The position numbers were made by a program, and so were the translations under genes. The notes below the pieces were generated by a model that was not told the origin of the DNA, did no database searches, and was given only the letters and a program-made list of their open reading frames with translations. From Desulfobacteraceae bacterium (GTDB taxonomy: Bacteria > Desulfobacterota > Desulfobacteria > Desulfobacterales > Desulfosalsimonadaceae): a DNA stretch of 64,000 nucleotides. Shown one piece after another: positions 16,937-26,439 of the stretch. Numbering within the stretch: position 1 is the first letter of the stretch; the number at the start of each line of letters is the position of its first letter. Where the stretch lies: contig JABZFM010000005.1 of the NCBI GenBank assembly GCA_014237465.1, positions 186,001-250,000 on the forward strand, given 5' to 3'.

Positions 16937-17167
16937 ATGACTGCTAGAAAAAAAATTGCAAAGTATATTACAGAATTAACAAGCGAGTTAAATATTGATC
17001 ACGCCATGAACCTATTTGAAAGTGGAAATCTATCCTCTTTAGATGTATTAGATTTGATTGTATACATCGAAACGACTTTCAATATCACCATTTCTGATGA
17101 TGATATTGGGATCGAAAATATCGGATCTATAGATAATATGGTTAAATTTATAGAGAAAGTTGTATAA
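16937..17167 (+). CDS. Acyl carrier protein 1
   Basis: A 76-residue carrier protein. Ser34 in GNLSSLDVLDLI is the predicted phosphopantetheine site (the usual DSL is SSL here). The helix pattern and acidic second half (ISDDDIGIENIGS) fit the ACP fold. I start at the ATG at 16937 because AAGGAAA precedes it; the reading frame extends upstream to 16886 without a good site. It lies 18 bp before an AMP-ligase gene, as in DltA/DltC or other ligase-carrier pairs, so that ligase probably loads it. Confidence 0.82.
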   Translation: MTARKKIAKYITELTSELNIDHAMNLFESGNLSSLDVLDLIVYIETTFNITISDDDIGIENIGSIDNMVKFIEKVV

Positions 17168-17185
17168 AGGAATTTGATCATTCAT

Positions 17186-18712
17186 ATGCTGTTAGCTCAT
17201 GAAATATTAGAGAAAACTTCGAAAGATTTTTTTAACAAGGAAGTAATTGTTTGTGAAAACAGGCGAATGTTATATAAAGACTTGGATGAGGCATCAACGG
17301 GGTTAGCTAATTTCTTAGTATCACAGGGTGTAAATTGTGGAGATCGGATCGGTATTTTTTCTAATAAAAATATAGAAGAGATAATTGCCATCTTTGCGAT
17401 ATTAAAAATCGGATGTATATTTGTTCATATAAATCCACAGTTTAAAGAGAAACAATTATCTTATGTAATTTCAAACTGCGATATCAGGGTGCTTTTTGTA
17501 AATGATATGAAAGCAGGAATACTGAACAAAGCCTTTCCCGAAAGCAGTCCCACAGAACTGATTATTGCTTTAACATCAGATTTACCTTTGAATGAAATAG
17601 TTTTTAATAAAATCTATTATCTGAAAAATATTCTTACAGAATCATCAAAACGAAAACGATTATACAATAGCGTAAAAGAAAATGATATTGCGTCAATAAT
17701 ATATACCTCAGGCTCAACCGGTATGCCAAAAGGTGTAGTAGTAACTCATCGGATATTGTATGATTCAACAATTATTTCAGCGTCTGTTTTAAATAACAAT
17801 GAAAATGATCGGTTAATAAGTGTTACTCCGTTTTCTTTTGATGGTGCGTTAAGCCAGCTTTTTACTTCAATCCTCGTCGGTGGGACTATAGTTCTTCAGA
17901 AATCCAACTTCCCAAAGGATATTGTTAAAACTTTATTATCTGAGAAGATAACCGGTTTTCATGGTGTGCCATCACTATGGAATATACTTCTTCAAAATCA
18001 TTCTCCTTTTGCCAAACATGGATACTCTCATCTCAGATATATTTCGATAATAGGAGAAGCCTTTTCAAAAAAGCAGTTGATGAAGTTAAAAAATATTTTA
18101 AAAGATACGGATTTTTTTATAATGTATGGGACAACAGAAGCTTTCAGGTCAACATTTCTTTCGCCAAAAGATTTTGAAAGAAAAATAACTTCTGTTGGGA
18201 AACCATTTCCTGGTGTGGATATTTCAATTGTTGATGCACAGAACAATACTTGCAGACCTGGTGAAATTGGTGAAATTGTTCATAAAGGAGTATTTATATC
18301 ACCTGGGTATTGGAATGATCCTGAAAAATCTAATGACATATTTAAATATAATTCTCTGTATACCAGGGATTTGGGAAAAATTGATGATGAAGGGTATCTG
18401 TACTTTTTGGGACGAAAAGATGGAATGATTAAAACAAATGGGTATAGGGTAAGCCCTAAAGAGATAGAAGATTGCTTATACGGCATTGAGGAAATAAAAG
18501 AAGTCGCGATTACTGGTACTTCAGATGAAATGATCGGAAATAAAATAAAAGCTGTTGTTGTATGCCGTGATGAAAATACTTTATCCCCACGAGATGTAAT
18601 TAGTCATTGTAAAAAAATACTTCCGAATTATATGGTACCTGAAGTCGTTGAATTTTTGGATGTACTACCGAAAACCAGCTCAGGGAAAATAAATAGATCT
18701 TTATTAGACTAG
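17186..18712 (+). CDS. AMP-dependent ligase paired with ACP 1
   Basis: A 508-residue ANL adenylating enzyme. It has IIYTSGSTGMPKGVVVTH, the YGTTEA motif, the hinge TRDLGKIDDEGYLYFLGRKD and the terminal Lys in KTSSGKINR, so all core residues are present. The start is placed at the ATG at 17186, 13 bp after AAAGGA; a TTG at 17174 sits too close to that site. It is a diverged paralogue of the ligase at 10400. It would activate an amino or carboxylic acid and load it onto ACP 1. Substrate unknown. Confidence 0.87.
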   Translation: MLLAHEILEKTSKDFFNKEVIVCENRRMLYKDLDEASTGLANFLVSQGVNCGDRIGIFSNKNIEEIIAIFAILKIGCIFVHINPQFKEKQLSYVISNCDIRVLFVNDMKAGILNKAFPESSPTELIIALTSDLPLNEIVFNKIYYLKNILTESSKRKRLYNSVKENDIASIIYTSGSTGMPKGVVVTHRILYDSTIISASVLNNNENDRLISVTPFSFDGALSQLFTSILVGGTIVLQKSNFPKDIVKTLLSEKITGFHGVPSLWNILLQNHSPFAKHGYSHLRYISIIGEAFSKKQLMKLKNILKDTDFFIMYGTTEAFRSTFLSPKDFERKITSVGKPFPGVDISIVDAQNNTCRPGEIGEIVHKGVFISPGYWNDPEKSNDIFKYNSLYTRDLGKIDDEGYLYFLGRKDGMIKTNGYRVSPKEIEDCLYGIEEIKEVAITGTSDEMIGNKIKAVVVCRDENTLSPRDVISHCKKILPNYMVPEVVEFLDVLPKTSSGKINRSLLD

Positions 18713-18784
18713 TTTTTAAATTTTCTCAAACAATCTAAATAATTCAATAAACACGAATTATGGCAACTTAACAAAAAGATACCC

Positions 18785-19786
18785 ATGCAACGATGTATAT
18801 CATGTATTCTTCCTGTAACTTTTCCAGGTATAGAATTTAATTCTTCTGGAGTTTGCTCTGTATGTGAGAAATATAAAGAGCAGAAAGCATACCTTCCCTC
18901 CTTACAGAAACTGAAGGTTAAGCTTGATAAAATAATTAATGAAAACAGATCCACGAATACACAATATGATGCCCTTGTTGCTTTCAGTGGCGGGAAGGAC
19001 AGCACATATCTTATCTATACTCTTAAAAAAGAATACAACCTTAAAATCCTTGCCTTTACTTTTGATAATGGCTTTATGCCGGATCATACATTTTTAAATA
19101 TAAAAAATGTCCTGGAAAAACTTGATGTAGACCATCTTATTTTAAAACCAAGGTATGATATTATTAAGAGGATATTCTCCACAAGTGCTGAGGAGGATAT
19201 ATTTCCGACTTCACTTTTAAAATTTGGAAGTTCTATCTGTATTTCCTGCATTAGAATGGTTACAAATCTATCGCTGAAAACTGCCATTGAAAAACAGATT
19301 CCAATGGTAATGATAGGAAACAGTCCGGGACAATTTATTCAGTCTGAAAATGAGATAATTTATAAAGACAACAGAATCCCCTATGGATTAAAAAGAAGAC
19401 TATTTAAACCCCTTGCAGATAAAATCAGTGAAGATGTTTATTATTATTTTTTGTTAGATAAGGAACAATACAAAACCAGACCTTTCCCGTATACTATTAA
19501 TCCATTACCCATAATTGGTTATGATGAAAGTCAAATTTATAAGATAATGACCAAGCTTGGTTGGAAAAGACCGGATGATGTAGATCCGAATTCTTCAAAT
19601 TGTCAACTAAATGCTCTCGGGATAATTAAACATCAGGAAAAATTGAATTTTCATCCCTATGATTATGAAATGAGTATGCTGGTTCGCCTTGGAATAATAA
19701 GTCGGGATGAGGCGTTAAGAAGAGTTGAAGATCCCACAGGTCAAACAGCAGATATTGCCGCTGATATTTCAGAAAAGTTATCCTGA
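18785..19786 (+). CDS. N-acetyl sugar amidotransferase-like (PseA/WbpG family)
   Basis: A 333-residue PP-loop ATPase with the SGGKDS motif at residues 68-73 and a four-cysteine N-terminus (CISC...CSVC), the layout of the WbpG/PseA sugar amidotransferases. These enzymes use ammonia from a glutaminase to convert an N-acetyl group to an acetamidino group. A separate AsnB-type protein with a glutaminase domain is encoded 77 bp downstream and could supply the ammonia (inference). A paralogue lies at 61374. Confidence 0.82.
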   Translation: MQRCISCILPVTFPGIEFNSSGVCSVCEKYKEQKAYLPSLQKLKVKLDKIINENRSTNTQYDALVAFSGGKDSTYLIYTLKKEYNLKILAFTFDNGFMPDHTFLNIKNVLEKLDVDHLILKPRYDIIKRIFSTSAEEDIFPTSLLKFGSSICISCIRMVTNLSLKTAIEKQIPMVMIGNSPGQFIQSENEIIYKDNRIPYGLKRRLFKPLADKISEDVYYYFLLDKEQYKTRPFPYTINPLPIIGYDESQIYKIMTKLGWKRPDDVDPNSSNCQLNALGIIKHQEKLNFHPYDYEMSMLVRLGIISRDEALRRVEDPTGQTADIAADISEKLS

Positions 19787-19863
19787 TATGTACTTATAAT
19801 TAACCGAATTCCTTTCATTAAAAAATTCAAAATTTTTTCAACTCAACAAACTCAATAAATCTA

Positions 19864-21639
19864 ATGTGCGGAATTTGCGGAATATATAATTATAATAAAG
19901 ACGCGCCTGTCTCTGAAGACATAATAAATAGTATGAATAATACTATGGTACACAGGGGACCGGATGATAGTGGATTATTTATTGGTCAGTTTATAGGACT
20001 TGGCCACAGAAGGCTTTCCATTATTGATATCCACAGTGGCAAACAGCCAATGTGCAATGAGGATGGCTCGATTTGGGTTACCTATAACGGAGAAATATAT
20101 AATTTTCTGGAGTTGAAAGATCAGCTCCTAAAGAAAGGACATGTTTTTAAAACAAATTGTGATACTGAGGTTATTGTACATGCCTTTGAGGAGTATGGAT
20201 TCGAATGTGTTTTAAAGTTTAATGGCATGTTTGCATTTGCTGTATGGGACAGTAAAAATGAGGTGCTGTTTCTGGCAAGGGATAGATTAGGTATCAAACC
20301 TCTTTACTACTCAATAATCAATGGTAATTTTATTTTTGCTTCTGAAATAAAGGCAATTTTGCAACATCCCATGATAGAGCCTGAAGTTGAGTTGAATTCT
20401 ATTCCTGAGTATTTGTTTTGTACTTCACTGCTAAATGCCAATACAATGTTTAAGGATATTTTTTCTGTCCCCGCAGGACATACAATTGTTTTTAAAAATA
20501 AAACAAAACAGGTATCTGAATACTGGGATATTAAATTGGAAGATATTCAGAGTGGTGATACTTCGATTGACCGGTATAAAGAGAAGATTTTCAGCCTCCT
20601 TGATGATTCAGTCCGAATGAGACTGATGAGTGACGTTCCTTTTGGATCGTTGCTGAGTGGAGGGCTGGATTCCAGTATTATATCCGCGCTGGCTACAAGA
20701 TATGTGAATGATAATTTAATGACATTTGCAATGGAATATTCGAAAAATATTCAACTTGGCAAGTCAAATATAGATACAGAATTTGCCGGAATAATGGCAA
20801 ATACATTTCAAACTGACCATAGAGAATTTATATTTGATCCGGAAGAATATAAAGAAGTCTTTGAGAAAGTTACCTGGCATCTGGAAAAACCGATTGAACT
20901 AACCACACCATCTTTATATCTTTTACATAAAAGCCTTAAACAGCATATTACAGTTGTATTATCCGGAGAAGGGGCAGATGAACTTTTGGGAGGGTATTTC
21001 TTTTTTTTAAAAGAAGCTCAGACAAATCAATTATCAGAATTTCCATGGGCACCTTATTTTAAAGAAGTATCCATGCTGATTAATCCGGAGATTGAAAGGG
21101 AAACCAGGTTTAAGGAGAATGTAAAAACATCCCTCAACGATTTTTTAAACAAATTTAAAACTAATGATTTTTTAAATAAGGTCTTATACTTGTTTATAAA
21201 AATTTATCTTTTGGAAATGCTTGAGCGTCAGGACAAAACCAGCATGGCCTGGAGTGTTGAGGCAAGAGTACCTTTTCTTGATCATCGTCTGGTGGAAAAT
21301 ATTGTGAATATTCCTTCGAGATATAAATTCAAAGACGATAATGAAAAGTATTTATTAAAAGAGAGTTTCAGGGACATTATCCCACCAGTTATCATTAATA
21401 GAAAGAAGAAACCTTTTCCGTTTCCTGTTGATCCTATGTCTGTATACAGACAGAAAAATATTGCAAACGATCTTGTTCAATCAGGTACTTCCAGAATATC
21501 TCACTATTTTGATAAAAAAATGACTAATAATTTTTTTAATAAAAAAAATGAGTTTAAAGGAATTGACAGCCTTGCGATTTTTAGAACTTCTCATTCAATA
21601 ATAGCTCTTGAAATGTGGCATAAAGCCTTTGGAGTATAA
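19864..21639 (+). CDS. Asparagine synthase-type amidotransferase (AsnB-like)
   Basis: A 591-residue two-domain protein. The start MCGICGIYNY gives the N-terminal nucleophile Cys2 of class II glutaminases; HRGPDDSG, YNGEIYNFLEL and TDTEV-like CDTEVIVHAFEEYG complete that domain. The synthetase domain has the SGGLDSSII P-loop. It would hydrolyse glutamine and amidate an activated carboxylate. AsnB-type amidotransferases are common in exosortase EPS loci. It lies between the PseA-like gene and an acyl-CoA dehydrogenase gene, so its acceptor may be a sugar acid or an acyl group rather than aspartate. Confidence 0.88.
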   Translation: MCGICGIYNYNKDAPVSEDIINSMNNTMVHRGPDDSGLFIGQFIGLGHRRLSIIDIHSGKQPMCNEDGSIWVTYNGEIYNFLELKDQLLKKGHVFKTNCDTEVIVHAFEEYGFECVLKFNGMFAFAVWDSKNEVLFLARDRLGIKPLYYSIINGNFIFASEIKAILQHPMIEPEVELNSIPEYLFCTSLLNANTMFKDIFSVPAGHTIVFKNKTKQVSEYWDIKLEDIQSGDTSIDRYKEKIFSLLDDSVRMRLMSDVPFGSLLSGGLDSSIISALATRYVNDNLMTFAMEYSKNIQLGKSNIDTEFAGIMANTFQTDHREFIFDPEEYKEVFEKVTWHLEKPIELTTPSLYLLHKSLKQHITVVLSGEGADELLGGYFFFLKEAQTNQLSEFPWAPYFKEVSMLINPEIERETRFKENVKTSLNDFLNKFKTNDFLNKVLYLFIKIYLLEMLERQDKTSMAWSVEARVPFLDHRLVENIVNIPSRYKFKDDNEKYLLKESFRDIIPPVIINRKKKPFPFPVDPMSVYRQKNIANDLVQSGTSRISHYFDKKMTNNFFNKKNEFKGIDSLAIFRTSHSIIALEMWHKAFGV

Positions 21640-21685
21640 ATCAGATAGGTTGTAAATAGCGAGAATAAGGACGGGTGGATAAATA

Positions 21686-22831
21686 ATGGGGAAAAATAAA
21701 CTGCAGAAAAGGGTACTTGATAGCGCCAAAGAGTTTATTGCAAAAGAAATAGCCCCGGTTGCTGCAATGACAGATGAAAAAGAAAAATTTCCTTTGAAGA
21801 ATTTTAAAGAAATGGGCAGGCTTGGTTTTCTGGGAATACCATATCCTGAAAAATTCGGCGGAGCTGAACTCGATTACCTTACTTATGCAACTATTGTGAG
21901 GGAGATCGCAAAAGTTTGTGCTTCAACTGCAATGTCTGTTGTTGCGCATACCGGTTTGGCTGGTAATCCCATATTTAGTTTTGGATCAGAAAAACAAAAA
22001 ATAAAATTTTTAAAACCTCTTGCCCTCGGAGAAAAAATTGGTGCATTCGGACTTACCGAACCTAATGCCGGGTCTGATATAGCCGCAATGGAAACGACTG
22101 CCGAAAAAAAGGAAAATCATTATATATTAAACGGAACCAAGATATTTATTACAAATGCAAATGTTGCAGATATTTATGTGGTTGCGGCAAAAACATCTCC
22201 TGAAAAAGGAATGATGGGTATCAGCATGTTTGTACTTGAAAAAGGTACTGAAGGTTTTAAGGCATCAGGTAAAAAAGAAAAAAAACTCGGTATGAAAGGG
22301 GCGGATACCGGTGAATTAATATTTGATAATGCTATTGTGCCGGAAAAAAATTTAATTGGAAGAAAAAATTGGGGTCTAAAAATACTGCATCAGACCCTGG
22401 TTGGGGCAAGAATCGGAATGGCTGCAATTGCTTTGGGTATATCAGAGGGTGCACAAAAATACTGCCTGGAATACGTAAAGCAGAGAAAACAATTTGGAGA
22501 ATATCTCTACCATTTTCAATCCATAAAAAATATGCTGGCTGACATGGAAATGAATACCAGCGCCGCTGATTTGCTGTTGCAAAAAGCTGCAGTAATGAAA
22601 GATGAGGGCCGAAATGTAACAAAAGAGGCTTCCGAAGCAAAGTTGTTTGCTTCGGAAATGGCTATGAAAATTACCAAAGATGCAATCCAGATATTTGGAG
22701 GGTATGGATATTCTCAGGATTTGCCTCTTGAAAGATTTTTTAGAGATGCCAAAATTACTGAAATTGGTGATGGAACATCTGAAATTCAGAGATTAATTAT
22801 TGCAGACGAAATTATTAAAAGACCAACGTAA
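21686..22831 (+). CDS. Acyl-CoA dehydrogenase-like flavoprotein
   Basis: A 381-residue ACAD-fold protein, full length. GAFGLTEPNAGSDIAAM and YILNGTKIFITNANVAD are the FAD and substrate segments; QRKQFGEYLYHFQ and GGYGYSQDLPLERFFRDAK the C-terminal ones. Where short- and medium-chain enzymes have their catalytic Glu (YEGT), this protein has GDGT, that is Asp. In this context it more likely oxidises a carrier-bound acyl group (as in FkbI-type polyketide enzymes) than a fatty acyl-CoA in beta-oxidation; that is inferred from position next to ACP and ligase genes. Confidence 0.87.
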   Translation: MGKNKLQKRVLDSAKEFIAKEIAPVAAMTDEKEKFPLKNFKEMGRLGFLGIPYPEKFGGAELDYLTYATIVREIAKVCASTAMSVVAHTGLAGNPIFSFGSEKQKIKFLKPLALGEKIGAFGLTEPNAGSDIAAMETTAEKKENHYILNGTKIFITNANVADIYVVAAKTSPEKGMMGISMFVLEKGTEGFKASGKKEKKLGMKGADTGELIFDNAIVPEKNLIGRKNWGLKILHQTLVGARIGMAAIALGISEGAQKYCLEYVKQRKQFGEYLYHFQSIKNMLADMEMNTSAADLLLQKAAVMKDEGRNVTKEASEAKLFASEMAMKITKDAIQIFGGYGYSQDLPLERFFRDAKITEIGDGTSEIQRLIIADEIIKRPT

Positions 22832-22936
22832 AATTCAGTATTCTTTTAAACCTAATCCGGATAAATCGGAAATCCGAAGCATGAAATTCGGAACAAATTT
22901 AAATTCGAAATTCAAATTTGTAAAACACTGGAACTT

Positions 22937-23821
22937 ATGCTCAATTATTTCTATAAAAACTGGCGTAATAGAAAACAAAAAAATCGGATAAAAAGTAGCT
23001 ATTATAAAATAAATAGATTTATTACAGATACTTTTTTTAGCTATGATATAAAACAATTAAAAACAGTCCTTCAACAGATGGGTATTAAGGAAAAGGATAC
23101 TGTTTTTCTTCATAGTTCTTTTAGCTATTTTAATGGGTTTAAGGGCGAACCAAGAGATATTATCAATTGTTTAATCGATATTTTGGGAGACGAAGGCAAC
23201 CTGTTAATGCCATCTATGCCCTATTCATCGTCATCATATGACTACCTGAAAAAAAACCCAATTTTTGATGTTAGAAAGACTCCCTCAAGAATGGGGATAA
23301 TATCTGAAATATTTAGAAGAAAAAAAGGTGTTCTTAGAAGTTTACACCCGACACACCCGGTACTGGCCTATGGTAAGGATGCGGCTGAACTTGTGAAAGA
23401 CCATGAAAAATGTAAATATCCTTGTGGAAAAAAAACACCTTTTGATAAATTCAGAAACCTTAATGGTAGGATTTTTCATTTTGATGTGCCTTTTAGCAGA
23501 GGGTTTACTTTTATACATTATCTTGAGGATATGATAAAGGATAGTTTACCTTTCTCTTTATATACCGAAGATCCGATATCTGCAAGAGTATTGGATTACC
23601 ACGGGAAAGAGTTTGAAATAGAAACCTATGTATTTAGTGACAAAGCTGTTAAAACCCGTAACCTCGATATATTAGGGAGATATCTTCTTAAACAGGAAAA
23701 AATAAAGAATTTAAAAATTGGTAAAACAAGACTGCTGCTTGTTTCTGCTGAAGATGCAATTTCCTGCACCCGGAACACCCGGAAGATGCTGGAAAATAAT
23801 ATGTATTTTTTTACACTATAG
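22937..23821 (+). CDS. AAC(3)-family N-acyltransferase, copy 1
   Basis: A 294-residue protein of the aminoglycoside 3-N-acetyltransferase fold family. It has GIKEKDTVFLHSSFS, a GNLLMPSMPY strand, RSLHPTHPVLAYG with the catalytic-type His, and a Cys pair in EKCKYPCG before TPFDKF. Two paralogues are encoded at 26432 and 45796. Proteins of this family transfer acetyl or other acyl groups to amino sugars; in an EPS locus the acceptor is probably an amino sugar of the repeat unit. Antibiotic resistance is unlikely from context. It lies directly after the acyl-CoA dehydrogenase gene. Confidence 0.85.
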   Translation: MLNYFYKNWRNRKQKNRIKSSYYKINRFITDTFFSYDIKQLKTVLQQMGIKEKDTVFLHSSFSYFNGFKGEPRDIINCLIDILGDEGNLLMPSMPYSSSSYDYLKKNPIFDVRKTPSRMGIISEIFRRKKGVLRSLHPTHPVLAYGKDAAELVKDHEKCKYPCGKKTPFDKFRNLNGRIFHFDVPFSRGFTFIHYLEDMIKDSLPFSLYTEDPISARVLDYHGKEFEIETYVFSDKAVKTRNLDILGRYLLKQEKIKNLKIGKTRLLLVSAEDAISCTRNTRKMLENNMYFFTL

Positions 23822-23938
23822 AAGGTTTTAACGGTTAGTTGAAAATTATGTCTTTTGGGTTTTATGCAAATAAAGATTCAAAATCGGTTTTAATAATAGT
23901 TATAATTATTTCTTGATAAAAATATTATTGGAATACGA

Positions 23939-25099
23939 ATGAAGCTTATATCAATTGCAGGGGCGCGGCCTAACTTTATAAAACTTGCATCTATAGCAGA
24001 TGCTATTGAGAGGTATAACAATAATAAACCTGCTTACTACACAAACAACATAGAGCATATCATTGTTCATACGGGTCAGCATTATGATCATAAAATGTCC
24101 AAAAGTTTTTTTGACGAGTTAGGTATTCCTAAGCCTGCTATTAATCTGGAAGTTGGATCAGGAACACATGCACAGCAGTCTGCCGAGATTATGAAACGTT
24201 TTGAGAAAGTATTGCTTAACGAAATGCCGGATGTTCTCCTGGTCGTCGGGGACGTCAATTCAACTATTGCTTGTGCCCTTGTTGCCGCGAAAATTCAGTA
24301 TCCTGCTGACCATGCTTTAAAACGGCCAATTATTGTTCATGTCGAAGCTGGTCTCAGATCCTTTGACAGAGAAATGCCGGAAGAAATAAATCGTATTTTG
24401 ACTGATTCGTTAAGCGACTTATTATTTGTTACGGAAGAAAGCGCTATCGGAAATCTGCAAAAGGAAGGATGTAAGTCTGAGAAGGTGCATTTTGTTGGAA
24501 ATGTGATGATTGATACCCTAAAACGTCATCTGCAAAAAGCAAAGAAATCAAGAATTGCAGATGAATTGCATGTCAATGCCCCTTTCGGGTTAATTACCTT
24601 GCATCGTCCTTCCAATGTTGATCATCTATATCTGTTAAAATCACTTGTTGAATGTTTTGTTGAAATATCAAATAGCCTGAAACTTGTATTCCCGATCCAT
24701 CCGCGCACAAAACATAATCTGGACAAATTTGGCATAATGCCATTGCTGGAAGATGCTCATAATATTACCTTGTTAGATCCCCTTGGTTATCTTGATTTTC
24801 TGAGCCTGATTAATCAGGCAACTGTATTACTCACTGATTCCGGGGGTATCCAGGAAGAGACAACGTATCTGGGAGTCCCTTGTATAACTTTAAGGAAAAA
24901 CACGGAGCGTCCGGTAACGGTTATAGAAGGGACAAATTATCTTATAGGCACAGACACCAGCAAAATTTTTGAGACTGTTTCATTAATCTTAAAGGGCAAG
25001 GGTAAAGATGCCAGGATTCCTAAGTATTGGGATGGCAATGCCGGAGACCGGATAATTAAGATATTGGTAGAAACTTTTTACCAAGAGCTAAGCCAATGA
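23939..25099 (+). CDS. wecB: UDP-N-acetylglucosamine 2-epimerase
   Basis: A 386-residue non-hydrolysing UDP-GlcNAc 2-epimerase. GARPNFIKLA, HTGQHYDHKMS, GDVNSTIACALVAAK, HVEAGLRSFDREMPEE, TLHRPSNVD and LTDSGGIQEE are all present, which is a complete active site. It interconverts UDP-GlcNAc and UDP-ManNAc and would supply an N-acetylmannosamine-type sugar for the EPS. It overlaps the following DUF362-like gene by 4 bp. The gene symbol is by family. Confidence 0.93.
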   Translation: MKLISIAGARPNFIKLASIADAIERYNNNKPAYYTNNIEHIIVHTGQHYDHKMSKSFFDELGIPKPAINLEVGSGTHAQQSAEIMKRFEKVLLNEMPDVLLVVGDVNSTIACALVAAKIQYPADHALKRPIIVHVEAGLRSFDREMPEEINRILTDSLSDLLFVTEESAIGNLQKEGCKSEKVHFVGNVMIDTLKRHLQKAKKSRIADELHVNAPFGLITLHRPSNVDHLYLLKSLVECFVEISNSLKLVFPIHPRTKHNLDKFGIMPLLEDAHNITLLDPLGYLDFLSLINQATVLLTDSGGIQEETTYLGVPCITLRKNTERPVTVIEGTNYLIGTDTSKIFETVSLILKGKGKDARIPKYWDGNAGDRIIKILVETFYQELSQ

Positions 25100-26439
25100 T
25101 GAATCCATCAAGAAGATTACTTTTAAAGCTTGCCACTTTGGCGGCAATTTCTTTTTCTCCCTTATTGCGATTGGCCCGTGCAACAATTTACGAAAAGAAT
25201 GATAATAGTCAGGAAAGTCGCTCGCCACTATCTCTGGGAGTAGAAGATGATGGCTATTCCCATGTTTACCATGCGAAAAACGGCTTGCCCGGGAAAAATC
25301 TGGCGAAGATAATCGAAATGATGGGCGGGATTGACAGTGTCATCAGCCCACAAGATATTGTTGTCATTAAGCCCAACGCCCAGTGGTGGAATCAGGGTAT
25401 GACCAATACTGATACTCTCATGGCGTTCATTGAATCAGTGCTGGATATACCAGGTTTTTCTGGTGAAATTATTCTTGCAGAAAACCACCATTTCCCGAAA
25501 GATAACTCCCGTGGCTGGACAACAGAAGAACGAAATGGGAAGTTCAACTATAATGAATTAATCGATTATTTTCAAAAAAATGGCTGCCTCAACGTCACCA
25601 AATATCACTGGCATGACGGTGGCCCTTCTGTTCCGGGTTTGCATGGAGGGGCTGAAGGTGCAGGAGTTGTTAAAGGGCCCTGGGAGGGTGATGGTTATGT
25701 TTGGTGCCATGATAAGGTATATAAAAGTACCAGTGGTCATAAAACACTGATGAACTATCCTGTTTTTACATCCTCATACAGTGGTGTGACAATAGATTTA
25801 AAGCATGGAGCCTGGAAGGACGGAAAATATACTGATACACCGGTTAAGCTGATAAACTTTTCCTCATTAAATCACCATGGCACCTGGGCAGGTGCAACAG
25901 CAGCCATTAAAAATTATCTTGGCATTGTAGATATGACCTGCGGTTATCGTGGTACTCAGCCGGAAGGATTTATGAATTTTCATTATATCGGCGTGAAACC
26001 GTCCAGGGTATCAAAAATCCATTGGCAGCTGGAAATTCTCCGGAGAAAGATGGGTCTTGGCTACATTTCCCATCTTGATGGTGGGGCCATAGGATATTTT
26101 ATGCGTAATGTTCGTTTTGCGGATCTAAATATAATCAGTGCTGAATGGGCAGGATGGGGGTCACGAATTGATACATCTTTGCGTGCGAGAACAAAAAGTG
26201 TTTTGGCCAGTAAAGATCCTGTGGCGCTGGATTATTATGCCTTTAAAAATGTTTTGCTCCCGGTAACACCGAAAGAGGCCAGAAGCATTAATCACAATTA
26301 TTCATTTTACGACTGCAATGACCCTGATCAAAAGGATAGCCGGCTGCGCTGGTATTTAAAAGAGTGCCATGAGCAAGGAATTGGTAATTTTACTCAGGAT
26401 AAAGTGAAAATTCATAAAGCCGATCTCCACCATGCGTAA
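25096..26439 (+). CDS. DUF362-like protein with Tat-type signal
   Basis: A 447-residue protein. The N-terminus has a twin-arginine motif (SRRLLLK) followed by a hydrophobic stretch and an AxA-like cleavage region, which predicts export in folded form. The body has DIVVIKPNAQWWNQG and a late GGAIGYF segment typical of DUF362-like proteins, and is rich in His and Trp. DUF362 proteins often travel with iron-sulfur proteins, but no cluster-binding cysteine set is visible here. Its role in the EPS locus is unknown. It overlaps wecB by 4 bp and the next AAC(3)-like gene by 8 bp. Confidence 0.7.
   Translation: MMNPSRRLLLKLATLAAISFSPLLRLARATIYEKNDNSQESRSPLSLGVEDDGYSHVYHAKNGLPGKNLAKIIEMMGGIDSVISPQDIVVIKPNAQWWNQGMTNTDTLMAFIESVLDIPGFSGEIILAENHHFPKDNSRGWTTEERNGKFNYNELIDYFQKNGCLNVTKYHWHDGGPSVPGLHGGAEGAGVVKGPWEGDGYVWCHDKVYKSTSGHKTLMNYPVFTSSYSGVTIDLKHGAWKDGKYTDTPVKLINFSSLNHHGTWAGATAAIKNYLGIVDMTCGYRGTQPEGFMNFHYIGVKPSRVSKIHWQLEILRRKMGLGYISHLDGGAIGYFMRNVRFADLNIISAEWAGWGSRIDTSLRARTKSVLASKDPVALDYYAFKNVLLPVTPKEARSINHNYSFYDCNDPDQKDSRLRWYLKECHEQGIGNFTQDKVKIHKADLHHA

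Noticed and set aside
22937-23821. AAC(3)-like genes as aminoglycoside resistance genes
   Set aside because: Three paralogues within an EPS locus, linked to sugar and acyl genes, fit sugar acylation better; no resistance context.
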